Shown here piece by piece: positions 44,289-52,642 of a DNA stretch of 53,247 nucleotides (position 1 is the first letter of the stretch; every line of letters begins with the position of its first letter). The translations under genes were made by a program, and so were the position numbers. Location of the stretch: assembly GCA_020404895.1 (NCBI GenBank), contig JADBWK010000109.1:1-53247 (forward strand), in the 5' to 3' direction. The stretch comes from Pseudanabaena sp. M085S1SP2A07QC. Its GTDB lineage: Bacteria > Cyanobacteriota > Cyanobacteriia > Pseudanabaenales > Pseudanabaenaceae. The notes under the pieces were generated by a model. It searched no databases, was not told the origin of the DNA, and saw nothing but the letters and a program-made list of their open reading frames with translations.

Positions 44289-45247
44289 GCGAGGTTTGCT
44301 AGCCAATCCATCACCCGATCTCCTAAACACACACCATCAAGGCGATCAATTTCGCGGACACCTGTGGGGCTAGTGACGTTGACTTCGGTGAGGTAGCCGC
44401 CAATAACATCAATACCAACAAACATCAAGCCATCACGCCTTAGAATTGGTGCGAGTTGGTTGCATATTTCCCGTTCGCGATCGGTAATATTTACCTGAAC
44501 AGCACTGCCACCTGCTGCCATATTGCCACGAAACTCTCCCGATTGGGGGACGCGGTTGACAGCACCAATTGGTTCGCCATCCAGCAAAATAATCCGCTTA
44601 TCGCCCTTTTGTGCGTCGGGCAGATATTCCTGCACCATCACAGGAGTTTTGCCAATATTCGTACTGATTTCGATCATCGAATTCATATTGCGATCACCTG
44701 TTTCCAAAAACAAAATCCCCTCGCCACCTTTGCCGCCCAGTGGCTTCATAACTGCCTTGCCCTCAGCCGCCACAAATTCGCGAATTGTCCCTTTATCAGC
44801 AGTCACAATTGTTTTGGGAATTGCCTTAGTAAATTGTAGCGCATACATTTTCTCATTAGCAGCACGGATACCTTGTGGTGAGTTAAGAACTTTAGTTTTG
44901 CCAGTATCAACGTAATCGAGAATATAAGTTGCATAGAGATATTCCGTTGTTACAGGTGGATCGGGACGCATCCACACAAATTGCATATCTTCTAAAGGCT
45001 GAAATTTCCCTTCTGCGACTTCATACCAAGGATTTGGAACTTGCCATTTCCCATCTACTAGGGGCACAGGATAGATCTTAGTGGATTGCAAAAAAGCCCA
45101 TGCTTTGCCATCTTTGACACTGAGCGTATTCATATTTGTAATAAATACCGCATGTCCCTTGCGACAAGCTGCTTCCATCAGCGCTACGCTAGTGTCATGG
45201 GCAGGATCTAGTTTGGCGATCGGATCAATAATAAAGGCAAGTTTCAT
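44285..45247 (-). CDS. gshB: Glutathione synthetase
   Basis: GshB adds glycine to gamma-glutamylcysteine with ATP, the second step of glutathione synthesis. The 320-residue ATP-grasp protein starts MKLAFIIDPIAKLDPAHDTS, the standard N-terminus with the substrate-binding FxxDP. It has the glycine-rich loop KPLGGKGGEGI, VQEYLPDAQKGDKRIILL, and the metal-binding end VEVNVTSPTG-like (LTEVNVTSPTGVREIDRLDG). It is a lone gene. Confidence 0.96.
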   Translation of the reverse strand: MKLAFIIDPIAKLDPAHDTSVALMEAACRKGHAVFITNMNTLSVKDGKAWAFLQSTKIYPVPLVDGKWQVPNPWYEVAEGKFQPLEDMQFVWMRPDPPVTTEYLYATYILDYVDTGKTKVLNSPQGIRAANEKMYALQFTKAIPKTIVTADKGTIREFVAAEGKAVMKPLGGKGGEGILFLETGDRNMNSMIEISTNIGKTPVMVQEYLPDAQKGDKRIILLDGEPIGAVNRVPQSGEFRGNMAAGGSAVQVNITDREREICNQLAPILRRDGLMFVGIDVIGGYLTEVNVTSPTGVREIDRLDGVCLGDRVMDWLANLA

Positions 45248-45359
45248 AGATTCAGTTGATTTTTAGAGCTTTTAACACTCAATCTATCAGTTTTCAAAAT
45301 TTTTCTACTACCAAAGCCAGCAATTACCAAAATTAAGACCCAAGCATAAATAATTTATT

Positions 45360-45398
45360 TGTAGTGGCAATTCATGAATTGCCACTACAAATAAATTA
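45360..45398. repeat. Palindrome with CAATTCATGAATTG core
   Basis: TTTGTAGTGGCAATT / AATTGCCACTACAAA around CATG, bordered by ATTTA / TAAAT. It belongs to the family of 7119, 8975 and 28580. Confidence 0.86.
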
Positions 45399-45409
45399 AG
45401 GGTTTCCCG

Positions 45410-45715
45410 TTATTCATCAATAGCAATTGTGGAAACTAATCGCAATAACTTGGGGATTTCTTCTGTCTCAGGAGAAAATTCTAACTGAGTTTCGCAGGTG
45501 GGTAAATATCCTGACTCCGCAAAAGAGATTAACATTCTCTGCAATGCAATCCATACTTCTGATTCAAATTCCCAATCATAGCGAGAGTTGGCTCGACCTG
45601 CGATTGATCGCAAAGCCCAAAAGTAGCTATTACGCACAATTGAACCTTGCTTGTTATACTTCGGTACATCCTCTCGATTAATAAATAGAACGTCATTCTC
45701 AATCTTTACTCGCAT
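45410..45715 (-). CDS. Small hypothetical protein
   Basis: The 101-residue acidic protein (VKIENDVLFINREDVPKY, SRYDWEFESEVWIALQRML) has no family that I recognise. Its steady codon usage and lone position suggest a real gene. It lies between gshB and an IS630 remnant, all on the minus strand. Confidence 0.55.
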   Translation of the reverse strand: MRVKIENDVLFINREDVPKYNKQGSIVRNSYFWALRSIAGRANSRYDWEFESEVWIALQRMLISFAESGYLPTCETQLEFSPETEEIPKLLRLVSTIAIDE

Positions 45716-45779
45716 CTACAGTCTTAACATTAAATACAAATACATTCTTTAGTATACTTGCTTTCAATTACGAGTAAAA

Positions 45780-46318
45780 TCATCGCTCATATGAGGAAGC
45801 AGGTGAAATGGCAAAAGCAAGTATCAACATGTCTAAGTCAGCTTGTTTGATGGCTTTTTTTAATGGGTCTTGCTTTGCTTTATGACTTGCCCTAGTCCGC
45901 TTCCACCGATAACTCTTTTTTTTTAGACTCGACTTAATCTGTCACTACTCAAATCCACCCCTCGCTCTTGCTTCAGTTTATGAGCTAATTGCTTACAGTT
46001 GTAGGTTCGTGGTTCATTCTCCAAACAATCTGATAAGTATTCCAAGTCTGAGTTTTGCCATTTTGGTTTAGCCCCTCGACCCTTCATTTCCGACAACCCA
46101 GCTATACCACCTGTTTGCCAACGCTTTAGTGTTGCTCTTACTGTATGCTCATGGCACTTGAATATTTGGGCTATCTTTGGCACATTCCAACCTTGGGCAT
46201 TCATTCTCTCCATATGCGCTCGGTCGCGTGTCCGTTGCGGGAAGTTTTCGGATTCTCTCGTCTCGCTTAATATAATTTCTTGCTCTGGTGTAAGTATTAT
46301 TCTTATTGGGGAAGACAT
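45780..46318 (-). pseudogene. IS630-family transposase remnant
   Basis: The ATG at 46318 opens an N-terminal HTH region (LTPEQEIILSETRESENFPQ, VPKIAQIFKCHEHTVRATLK, GGIAGLSEMKGRG). The frame stops at 45923 after LSSDRLSRV. It continues in another frame past an A9 run (SYRWKRTRASHKAKQDPLKK) to 45780. Only ~170 codons remain, so the DDE catalytic domain is lost. IS630 members often use frameshifting at A-runs, so the shift may be original. Confidence 0.82.
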
Positions 46319-46371
46319 TCTATTTTTTGTTTTTTATCTTACATTTAATTCCGCCTACCTAATTAGATGAA

Positions 46372-46698
46372 ATTCGCAAAATATCAGGATCATAATATGG
46401 TTTCTATGGTTTCAAAGTAAACCCCAGACTAAAAGTCCGAATCTCTAAACTATCTGTGACGCAGATAGAAAATCTAGCTGAAGCAATATTTGATTTTGCA
46501 ACTGTCACTGACCTGAATAATTGAGTGAAAAATCAGTCGTAAACTCCTCTCAGAGACCATAGACAAAGACAACAGTACCCAAATATTTACTTACAGCATT
46601 TTGCGATCGCACCTAAATCAATAAACTTTTATCGATCGCATTTGACATACATCTCAATTTGAGCGATTATAGACAAGCTAATAAATTAGCTGGTTTTT
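46372..46698. other. Gap without gene
   Basis: About 330 bases upstream of tRNA-Ala. No ORF, repeat or RNA that I can name; two HIP1-like sites (GCGATCGC and ATCGATCGC) and AT-rich DNA near the tRNA start. Confidence 0.5.
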
Positions 46699-46771
46699 GG
46701 GGCTATAGCGCAGTTGGTAGCGCATCTCAATGGCATTGAGAGGGCCAGCGGTTCGAATCCGCTTAGCTCCA
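46699..46771 (+). tRNA. tRNA-Ala (anticodon GGC)
   Basis: Acceptor GGGGCTA / TAGCTCC with discriminator A; D arm GCGCAGTTGGTAGCGC; anticodon arm TCTCA-ATGGCAT-TGAGA with GGC at 34-36; T arm with GGTTCGAATCC. CCA is not encoded. It reads GCC/GCU codons. Confidence 0.96.
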
Positions 46772-46840
46772 TACTACAGAGGTTTTCAAATTAGTATGCA
46801 CTCATTTGAAAACAAAAAATCAATCTCAGTAAGGTTTTTA

Positions 46841-46873
46841 GGTTTTCATTTTGCCGTAGGCAAAATGAAAACC
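46841..46873. repeat. Hairpin after tRNA-Ala
   Basis: GGTTTTCATTTTGCC / GGCAAAATGAAAACC around GTA. Confidence 0.82.
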
Positions 46874-46878
46874 ACTGT

Positions 46879-46913
46879 AAAATAGGGAAAGCATTTTGTG
46901 CTTTCCCTATTTT
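46879..46913 (+). repeat. Hairpin in the leader of the L,D-transpeptidase gene
   Basis: AAAATAGGGAAAGCA / TGCTTTCCCTATTTT around TTTTG ends 16 bp before the ATG. It could end a tRNA transcript or control translation. Confidence 0.75.
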
Positions 46914-46929
46914 CTTGTGACAAGAAATC

Positions 46930-48342
46930 ATGTATCAATTCATGTCTAGTGCTGCTGTAGCAGCGATCGCCTTTTTTGTTGCTGCACCGCCCCAAACAGT
47001 TAAAGCGCAAACTCCACCGATCCGCACTTACCAGCCTAAAGCCACAGCAAGTGCTAGGGATGCCCAAATACTCGACCAACAGCAGAAAGCGCATCCTAAC
47101 AGATTTGATCTTAAGAAATATCCTCTCACTGAAAGCAATGCCTCGCATTGGCAAGAATCTCTATGGGCGATCGGCGTTTTAGCCCCCGAACAAGACTATG
47201 CCCTGCAAGCCTTAGAAAAGGTTTTGCAATTGACAACAGCCGCAAACCTCACCGATCCTCAAAAAGGAATTATTGATACAGCGATCCAAGTATCAACACA
47301 GCTTTATACACTCAAACCTGCGGTTTATAGTAAGCTCAAGTCGCATTTTTTGCGCACTATTGACTATAGTAATGACCCACAATGGGTGGCAATTTCCCTC
47401 GCCGCGATCGCGAAGTCAGCCGTTTATCCATCGGCAAATATCTCCCCAATCCAAATTGATAAATTGCAAATCAAGGTGCAGCAACGTTTTCCTAACTGGT
47501 CAGAGGATCTCCATCTGCGAACTACGATCAACAATATTCAAAGCGAACGCCAACTTGCAAAAAAAATACCAATTCCCAGTCTCACAGATTTATTGAAATG
47601 GCAAATCGCCCCACAACAGGCGCATATGTATGTTCTTTGTCGTCCTAATCGCGATATTTTGTGTTTATCAGTTTTAAAAGATCGCCAAGGGCAATTTGTT
47701 AAACAAAATAAACAACTTTGGTCAGCACCATTACTGCTTCAGTCTATCCATAATCTCGATTGGAATTTTAGTAATGGGCGCACCCCACAGGGAATTTATC
47801 GTATGGAGGGCATTTCTCGACAACCAGATGATGAAGTGTTTCATGCCTATGGACAGTTTTCGCTGGTAAATTTATTTTTACCCTTTGAGGATGGTGTGAA
47901 TGCTTTTTTACCACAACAAAAAGGTAAATTTTCAGGTGATTTGCAAGCCTATCAAATGCTTTTACCGCCCTCATGGCGAAATTATGAGCCAATTCAGCAA
48001 GCGTATTTAGCTGGGAGTATGGGGCGATCGCTGTTTCGGATTCATGGTAGTGGCGCTGCGATCGACTTTTTTCGTAACAAACCCGCAGTAGTCAACATCA
48101 AAAACTTTGACTGGAACGCTACATTGGGATGTCTCTCGGCTCTAGAAATTTACGATGATCGCGGTAGTTTACTCAAAGCTGATATGCCAAAAATTCTTGA
48201 TGCTTTAAATACTGTGGGCAAAGGCAAGGTTGATGGTTATTTAATTGTTGTAGATATCCCCAGTCCATCAAATGAGCCAGTGACAATTGCTGAAGTTGCT
48301 AAGTATCTAGCTCCCAGCGCTTTGCGCTCAAACCCGAACTAA
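46930..48342 (+). CDS. L,D-transpeptidase (YkuD-like) exported protein
   Basis: The 470-residue protein has a signal peptide (SSAAVAAIAFFVAAPPQTVKAQ), a helical N-terminal region (~60-215) and a C-terminal catalytic region with YkuD landmarks: GRTPQGIYRMEG (283-294), RIHGSG with His372, and TLGCLSALE with Cys401. L,D-transpeptidases make 3-3 peptidoglycan crosslinks in the periplasm. The spacing of TPxG, H and GC suits a functional enzyme, although the surrounding sequence is atypical. Likely a lone gene. Confidence 0.78.
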   Translation: MYQFMSSAAVAAIAFFVAAPPQTVKAQTPPIRTYQPKATASARDAQILDQQQKAHPNRFDLKKYPLTESNASHWQESLWAIGVLAPEQDYALQALEKVLQLTTAANLTDPQKGIIDTAIQVSTQLYTLKPAVYSKLKSHFLRTIDYSNDPQWVAISLAAIAKSAVYPSANISPIQIDKLQIKVQQRFPNWSEDLHLRTTINNIQSERQLAKKIPIPSLTDLLKWQIAPQQAHMYVLCRPNRDILCLSVLKDRQGQFVKQNKQLWSAPLLLQSIHNLDWNFSNGRTPQGIYRMEGISRQPDDEVFHAYGQFSLVNLFLPFEDGVNAFLPQQKGKFSGDLQAYQMLLPPSWRNYEPIQQAYLAGSMGRSLFRIHGSGAAIDFFRNKPAVVNIKNFDWNATLGCLSALEIYDDRGSLLKADMPKILDALNTVGKGKVDGYLIVVDIPSPSNEPVTIAEVAKYLAPSALRSNPN

Positions 48343-48391
48343 GAGATTTTGTAAAAGCGTTGCGAAGCAACGCTTTTACAAAATCTCTTAG
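48339..48391. terminator. Bidirectional terminator
   Basis: CTAAGAGATTTTGTAAAAGC and complement close on GTTGC-GAA-GCAAC. It lies exactly between two convergent stop codons. Confidence 0.88.
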
Positions 48392-48393
48392 GG

Positions 48394-49386
48394 TTAGTTC
48401 TGCTCGACGCTACCAGCACGGAAAACACGACCAATTACTTCTTCGATCGCAGGTTCATTTACCGATAAATCCAGAATCTCTAATTCGGCAAGAATTTGTG
48501 AAACCACCTTGGTCAATTTTTCTCTCGGTACTAAAAAACAAACTGCTTGACCATCAATATTTAAGATTTGACCATATTTCTGTAAACCTTCGCGATCGGT
48601 AATTGGTTGGGATAGCTCCACTCGCACCTCACGATAGGGCGCAAAGTTATTATGTAGACCCTCGAGACTACCGTCATAGATCAGTCCACCTTCATGGATT
48701 AGCAACACCCGCTTACATAAAGCCGTAATGTCTGCCATATAGTGACTTGTCAATATAATCGTCGCCTGGTAGCGCTGATTATATTCCCGCAAAAATTCTC
48801 GTACACTCGCTTGAGCATTCACATCTAAGCCTAAGGTTGGCTCATCTAAAAACAAAACTTGCGGCTGATGCAACAAAGCCGCCAATAATTCGGCTTTCAT
48901 ACGCTCACCAAGGGAGAGTTTTCGCATGGGCTGCAAAAGCTTTCCTTCCAGCGATAGCATCTCTGTCAGCTCACCGAGGCGATGCTTAAATAATTTGTCA
49001 GGAATGTCGTACACCGACGCATTCATCTTTAAAGAATCTAGTGCTGGCAGATCCCAAATTAATTGTTGTTTCTGCCCCATGACTAAGGTGATTTTTTGCA
49101 AAAAGCTGGTGTCTCTCTGAAAGGGGATATGCCCAGCCACTTGGACATGCCCCGATGAAGGATGGATTAAGCCCGTTAGCATTTTCAGCGTTGTGGTTTT
49201 GCCTGCCCCATTTGGGCCCAAAAAGCCAACCATTTCACCAGATGCGATCGCGAAGGAAATATCTTTAACCGCTGCGATCACCCGATATTGACGATGCCAA
49301 AAGTGTTTGAGAGTGCCAACTATTCCCGCATCTTTGACCGCAATATTATAAATTTTGCTCAAACCTTCAACTGTAACCATTGCCAT
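48394..49386 (-). CDS. ABC-2 type exporter ATP-binding protein
   Basis: The 330-residue ATPase has Walker A GFLGPNGAGKTTTLKML, the signature LSLGERMKAELLAALL, Walker B VLFLDEPTLGLD, and the H-loop in LTSHYMADI. An extended N-terminal loop (KDAGIVGTLKHFWHRQYRVI) and the C-terminal ~80-residue domain put it in the NatA / DUF4162-like group that pairs with ABC-2 permeases. No permease gene adjoins. Substrate unknown. Confidence 0.92.
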   Translation of the reverse strand: MAMVTVEGLSKIYNIAVKDAGIVGTLKHFWHRQYRVIAAVKDISFAIASGEMVGFLGPNGAGKTTTLKMLTGLIHPSSGHVQVAGHIPFQRDTSFLQKITLVMGQKQQLIWDLPALDSLKMNASVYDIPDKLFKHRLGELTEMLSLEGKLLQPMRKLSLGERMKAELLAALLHQPQVLFLDEPTLGLDVNAQASVREFLREYNQRYQATIILTSHYMADITALCKRVLLIHEGGLIYDGSLEGLHNNFAPYREVRVELSQPITDREGLQKYGQILNIDGQAVCFLVPREKLTKVVSQILAELEILDLSVNEPAIEEVIGRVFRAGSVEQN

Positions 49387-49674
49387 AGCACTCTAACCAA
49401 GATGCATTCTGATATACTGTCAACAATATCAATTAAAAACGTTGGTATTGCTCATCGATTAAATAGAGTTGAGTCAATAATTCTGTAAAGACACAATCAA
49501 AAAAACAGTTAATGTTGATTAGGCAATATTCTTAACCTTATCTTATTTTTAAGGTTTTAGAAATTTTATGATTGCAGTAGCAATTTATCGTTCTAAACTG
49601 GCTTAATCTTCAAGGTTATTGAGTTTTGATAACGATTTTCGCTAACGCACAACTGGAAAACAAGGAAAGCAGTC

Positions 49675-50046
49675 ATGGTAAAAGTCCTCGTAGTGGACGA
49701 TAGTCCGATGGTGTTGGAGATGGTCTCAGCACATTTAAAGCAACATGGTATAGAAGTTACGGAAGCCAATAACGGTGCTGAGGCAGTTGAAAAGCTCAAA
49801 GCTTTAACTCCTGATCTCGTTGTTACTGATGTGGTCATGCCTCAAATGAATGGTTATGAGTTATGCCGTTGGATCAAAAATAATGCCTCTACGAAGAATG
49901 TACCCGTAATTATGTGTACAACCAAAAGTGAGGAATTTGATAAGTACTGGGGCATGAAGCAGGGCGCAGATGCTTACTTAACTAAGCCCTATCACCCACC
50001 TGAATTAATCAAAACAATTAAGCAGTTACTTAGCCAAGGCAAGTAA
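49675..50046 (+). CDS. CheY/PilH-like single-domain response regulator
   Basis: The 123-residue protein is a bare receiver domain: acidic pair Asp8-Asp9 (VLVVDDSPMV), phosphoacceptor Asp52 (VVTDVVMPQMNGYEL), Thr82 (IMCTTK) and Lys104 (YLTKPYHPPEL). Cyanobacterial PilH/PixH-like regulators of this type act in pilus motility and phototaxis chemosensory systems. No histidine kinase, CheW or pilG partner is adjacent. The 288-bp upstream gap holds its promoter. Confidence 0.92.
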   Translation: MVKVLVVDDSPMVLEMVSAHLKQHGIEVTEANNGAEAVEKLKALTPDLVVTDVVMPQMNGYELCRWIKNNASTKNVPVIMCTTKSEEFDKYWGMKQGADAYLTKPYHPPELIKTIKQLLSQGK

Positions 50047-50086
50047 AAGAAAAGAGGTGTGCAATGCGCCCCTCTTTTCTTTTACA
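50045..50086 (+). terminator. Terminator of the response regulator gene
   Basis: AAAAGAAAAGAGGTGTGCA / TGCGCCCCTCTTTTCTTTT with a U-rich 3' side starts at the stop codon. Confidence 0.82.
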
Positions 50087-50096
50087 AAATGAAACC

Positions 50097-50226
50097 AGCA
50101 ATGCTCATTATAAAAATAGGTTTTGATGCAAGTCCGCCAACGGTGGACTTGCATCAAAACCTATTTTGGGTTTTCAGTGTCTGCGGCGCTGAAAACCCAA
50201 AATAGGTTTCATAATTTAGAATTGCT
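50097..50226. repeat. Branched palindromic element
   Basis: Outer ends AGCAATGCTCATTATAAAA / TTTCATAATTTAGAATTGCT pair imperfectly. Inside are the stem AATAGGTTTTGATGCAAGTC / GACTTGCATCAAAACCTATT and GGGTTTTCAG / CTGAAAACCC, then AAAATAGGTTT. It would fold as a multi-branch structure. Confidence 0.78.
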
Positions 50227-50228
50227 GG

Positions 50229-50271
50229 AATGAAATAAAAAGGGGTGCAACGCGCCCCTTTTTATTTCATT
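50229..50271 (-). terminator. psiE terminator
   Basis: AATGAAATAAAAAGGGG-TGC / GCGCCCCTTTTTATTTCATT. It overlaps the psiE stop codon. Confidence 0.82.
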
Positions 50272-50773
50272 CTGTTATTTTTTTGTCCTTGCGCCGTGCG
50301 GAGGCTATTTGTTGAGGATCTACGCCTTCAAAGGTGGGTGGCAGCCAAACCCGAACTACTAATAGTAGGGCTAGAGCAATTAAAAAAGCACAGGTAGCCA
50401 TGACTTGCTTCCATTCGACCTCTAGCAACCCTTTAACAATCACTTCTCGCAATACCGAAACGATAGTAACTTCTACGGAAACCCCTATGGAAACTCGCTG
50501 TTCCTGAAGATAAATAATTAATAGCCGAAATAATTCCACTAAAATGAGGATAAATAAAATATCTGCCGTTATGTCATGAAAGTGCAGGGTAGTTAATAAA
50601 GATTGAAAAATCTCCTTAAGTTGCAACACCATGACGCAAAACAGTCCAATACAAAGAGAAATCGCGATCGCATCTTGCACCAACTCCAAAGTTTTGACAA
50701 TTCGACTACGCAGAGTTTTGCCATCCCATGAAGTGATTAGCGGATCTTGAGCTGAGTCATCTGAGTGCTGCAT
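50267..50773 (-). CDS. psiE: PsiE-family (phosphate-starvation-inducible) membrane protein
   Basis: The 168-residue protein has four hydrophobic helices (AIAISLCIGLFCVMVLQL, ADILFILILVELFRLLIIYL, WKQVMATCAFLIALALLLVV) with the conserved VSIGVSVEVTIVSVLREVIV between them. This is the PsiE family, named from E. coli where it is induced by phosphate starvation; function not known. No Pho box recognised upstream. Confidence 0.88.
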   Translation of the reverse strand: MQHSDDSAQDPLITSWDGKTLRSRIVKTLELVQDAIAISLCIGLFCVMVLQLKEIFQSLLTTLHFHDITADILFILILVELFRLLIIYLQEQRVSIGVSVEVTIVSVLREVIVKGLLEVEWKQVMATCAFLIALALLLVVRVWLPPTFEGVDPQQIASARRKDKKITE

Positions 50774-50980
50774 ATTTGATTTGATCTACTAAGAAACTTT
50801 GACACAAATTAGCATAGTTTATTCTTATAGGACAATCAGTTTTTTATTAGATATTCATATACTGTAGAGCTGATTCACTTATGAGATCAGTTTTTTTTGG
50901 GAGATTGCGCTCAATGGGGGCGAAATCTCTGAAGCCGTTTAGAATTACAGAAAGCTTTCGCTTCTCTCGGTTACAGAAAT

Positions 50981-51865
50981 ATGGACTTGAAGTTTTATTT
51001 GGGTTGTGCGGTTTGGGCTTATAAAGGTTGGGTTGGTGATTTTTATCCTAAGGGGAGCCGCTCAACGGAGTTTTTGCAACTCTATAGCGATCGCTTAGCA
51101 ACCGTAGAGGTAAATTCAACTTTTTATGTACTCCCCGATCTCCAAACTGTTGAGCGCTGGGCAAAGGATACGCCCGCAAATTTTAAGTTTTGCCCAAAGT
51201 TCCCAAAACAGTTAACCCATAATGGTTTGTTACTACCTTATCTAGATCAGGCGTTACATTTTTTAAATTTAATGTCTGGATTTGGCGATCGCTTAGGTGT
51301 GCTATTTGTCCAACTGCCACCGAGCTATAGCCCAGCTAATTTTGCTGATCTAGAAAATTTTCTCAGAGCTTTACCGACAAAAAACTATCAAATTGCTCTA
51401 GAAGTCCGTCATGGTGATTGGTTTAAATCGCCACATTGCGATCGACTCAATACGCTACTTCAAAATCTTGGTGTCGGACGAGTGTTGCTCGATTCTCGAC
51501 CAATATACGACCTACCCTTAGGTAATGAAATTGATCCCGCATTGTCGATACCAGTGCAGCAGGAGCGTCGCAAGCCAAATTTACCTTTGCAGCCTATAGT
51601 GACTGCCCCATTTAGTATTGTGCGTTTTATTAGCCATCCTGATCGCGATTTAAATATTCGCTTTTGGCAAGAATGGGTGACTTATTTGCAAGACTGGTTA
51701 GCTAATGAAACTCAAGTTTATTTTTTTGTACATTGCCCTATCGAAGAGCGATCACCCCATAATGCTAAATATTTTCAGGAAATGTTAGAAAAGGCGAATG
51801 TTCCTGTGCCAGCCTTGCCTTGGAATGATCTAACTCCGCCACCGCAACAATTAACACTATTTTGA
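50981..51865 (+). CDS. DUF72-family protein
   Basis: The 294-residue TIM-barrel-like protein begins with LKFYLGCAVWAYKGWVGDFY and continues LQLYSDRLATVEVNSTFYVLP, FKFCPKFPKQLTH, and YFFVHCPIEERSPHNA near the end: the DUF72 (YecE-like) pattern. The function is unknown. The next gene starts after a single base, so the two are co-transcribed. Confidence 0.92.
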   Translation: MDLKFYLGCAVWAYKGWVGDFYPKGSRSTEFLQLYSDRLATVEVNSTFYVLPDLQTVERWAKDTPANFKFCPKFPKQLTHNGLLLPYLDQALHFLNLMSGFGDRLGVLFVQLPPSYSPANFADLENFLRALPTKNYQIALEVRHGDWFKSPHCDRLNTLLQNLGVGRVLLDSRPIYDLPLGNEIDPALSIPVQQERRKPNLPLQPIVTAPFSIVRFISHPDRDLNIRFWQEWVTYLQDWLANETQVYFFVHCPIEERSPHNAKYFQEMLEKANVPVPALPWNDLTPPPQQLTLF

Positions 51866-51866
51866 T

Positions 51867-52241
51867 ATGCTCACAATTAAATCAGTTTTACGGGTCTTGC
51901 TTGCGATATTCATGATCACCGCAGGGACACTTCACTGGGTAACGCCCGATCCCTTTGTGCAGATCGTTCCTTCTTTTTTACCTTATCCTTTAGCTTTGGT
52001 TTACATTAGTGGCGTATTTGAAATTTTAGGTGGAGTTGGCTTGTTAGTTCCCTCAGTTAGTCAAGCCGCAGCATGGGGATTGATCGCCCTATTCATTGCT
52101 GTATTTCCTGCCAATATCAACATGGCAGTTAATCGTATTCAAATGGATGGAATTCCCGACTCAGACTTATTACGATGGGGAAGGCTACCATTGCAAGCAG
52201 TCCTCATCGCATGGGCTTGGTGGTATACCAAAAAGATTTGA
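51867..52241 (+). CDS. DoxX-like membrane protein
   Basis: The 124-residue protein has four transmembrane helices (LRVLLAIFMITAGTLHWV, ALVYISGVFEILGGVGLLV, AAAWGLIALFIAVFPANI, LPLQAVLIAWAWWY) and the DoxX signature F-E-I-L-G-G-x-G-L-L. The related family often reads AGxxHF and ANIxMA. It starts one base after DUF72. A terminator hairpin follows. Confidence 0.86.
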   Translation: MLTIKSVLRVLLAIFMITAGTLHWVTPDPFVQIVPSFLPYPLALVYISGVFEILGGVGLLVPSVSQAAAWGLIALFIAVFPANINMAVNRIQMDGIPDSDLLRWGRLPLQAVLIAWAWWYTKKI

Positions 52242-52276
52242 GAAGCGATACAAAGTATCGTTTCTCAAATCTTTTT
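52231..52276 (+). terminator. Terminator of the DUF72-DoxX pair
   Basis: AAAAAGATTTGAGAAGCGATAC and complement close on AAA, followed by TTTTTGTC; a 21-bp stem beginning at the DoxX stop. Beyond it, 52277-52560 contains no gene that I can see. Confidence 0.85.
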
Positions 52277-52578
52277 GTCTCGTACTTAGTTTAGCAATAA
52301 AAGTGATCAATTATTGGCGATTGCTTAATAATTAGCCCTGTTGGGCAATCAAAAATTCTTGTAACCTAGTCTGGGCAAAAGTTTCAAGGATATTAATCAA
52401 AAGGTTTGAAAGCTTTTCTCTGTGCGGGTTTCAGCGATTCTAGTCGTTATTATCCAACAGTGCTATTATTTGACTTTGCGATCGCCAATAACCTTTCGGA
52501 ACTAAACAACGAAGTCAACTATTTTTGCTTGCCTATTTTTGGCTAAAAAAAGACAGCTTTAACGGGCGTGTCGATTCG

Positions 52579-52642
52579 GTATAACGCTCCGGTTCAGCGG
52601 CGAACCGCGCAGCGGATCGTCCGCTGCAACCGGTTGTTAGCC
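52579..52642 (-). repeat. attC-like recombination site
   Basis: On the minus strand the order is GGCTAACAA, arm CCGGTTGCAGCGG, a variable tip, arm CCGCTGAACCGG, then AGCGTTATAC. The arms pair with one unpaired base in the first arm. The TAACAA and GCGTTA boxes are the classical attC ends. Confidence 0.76.
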
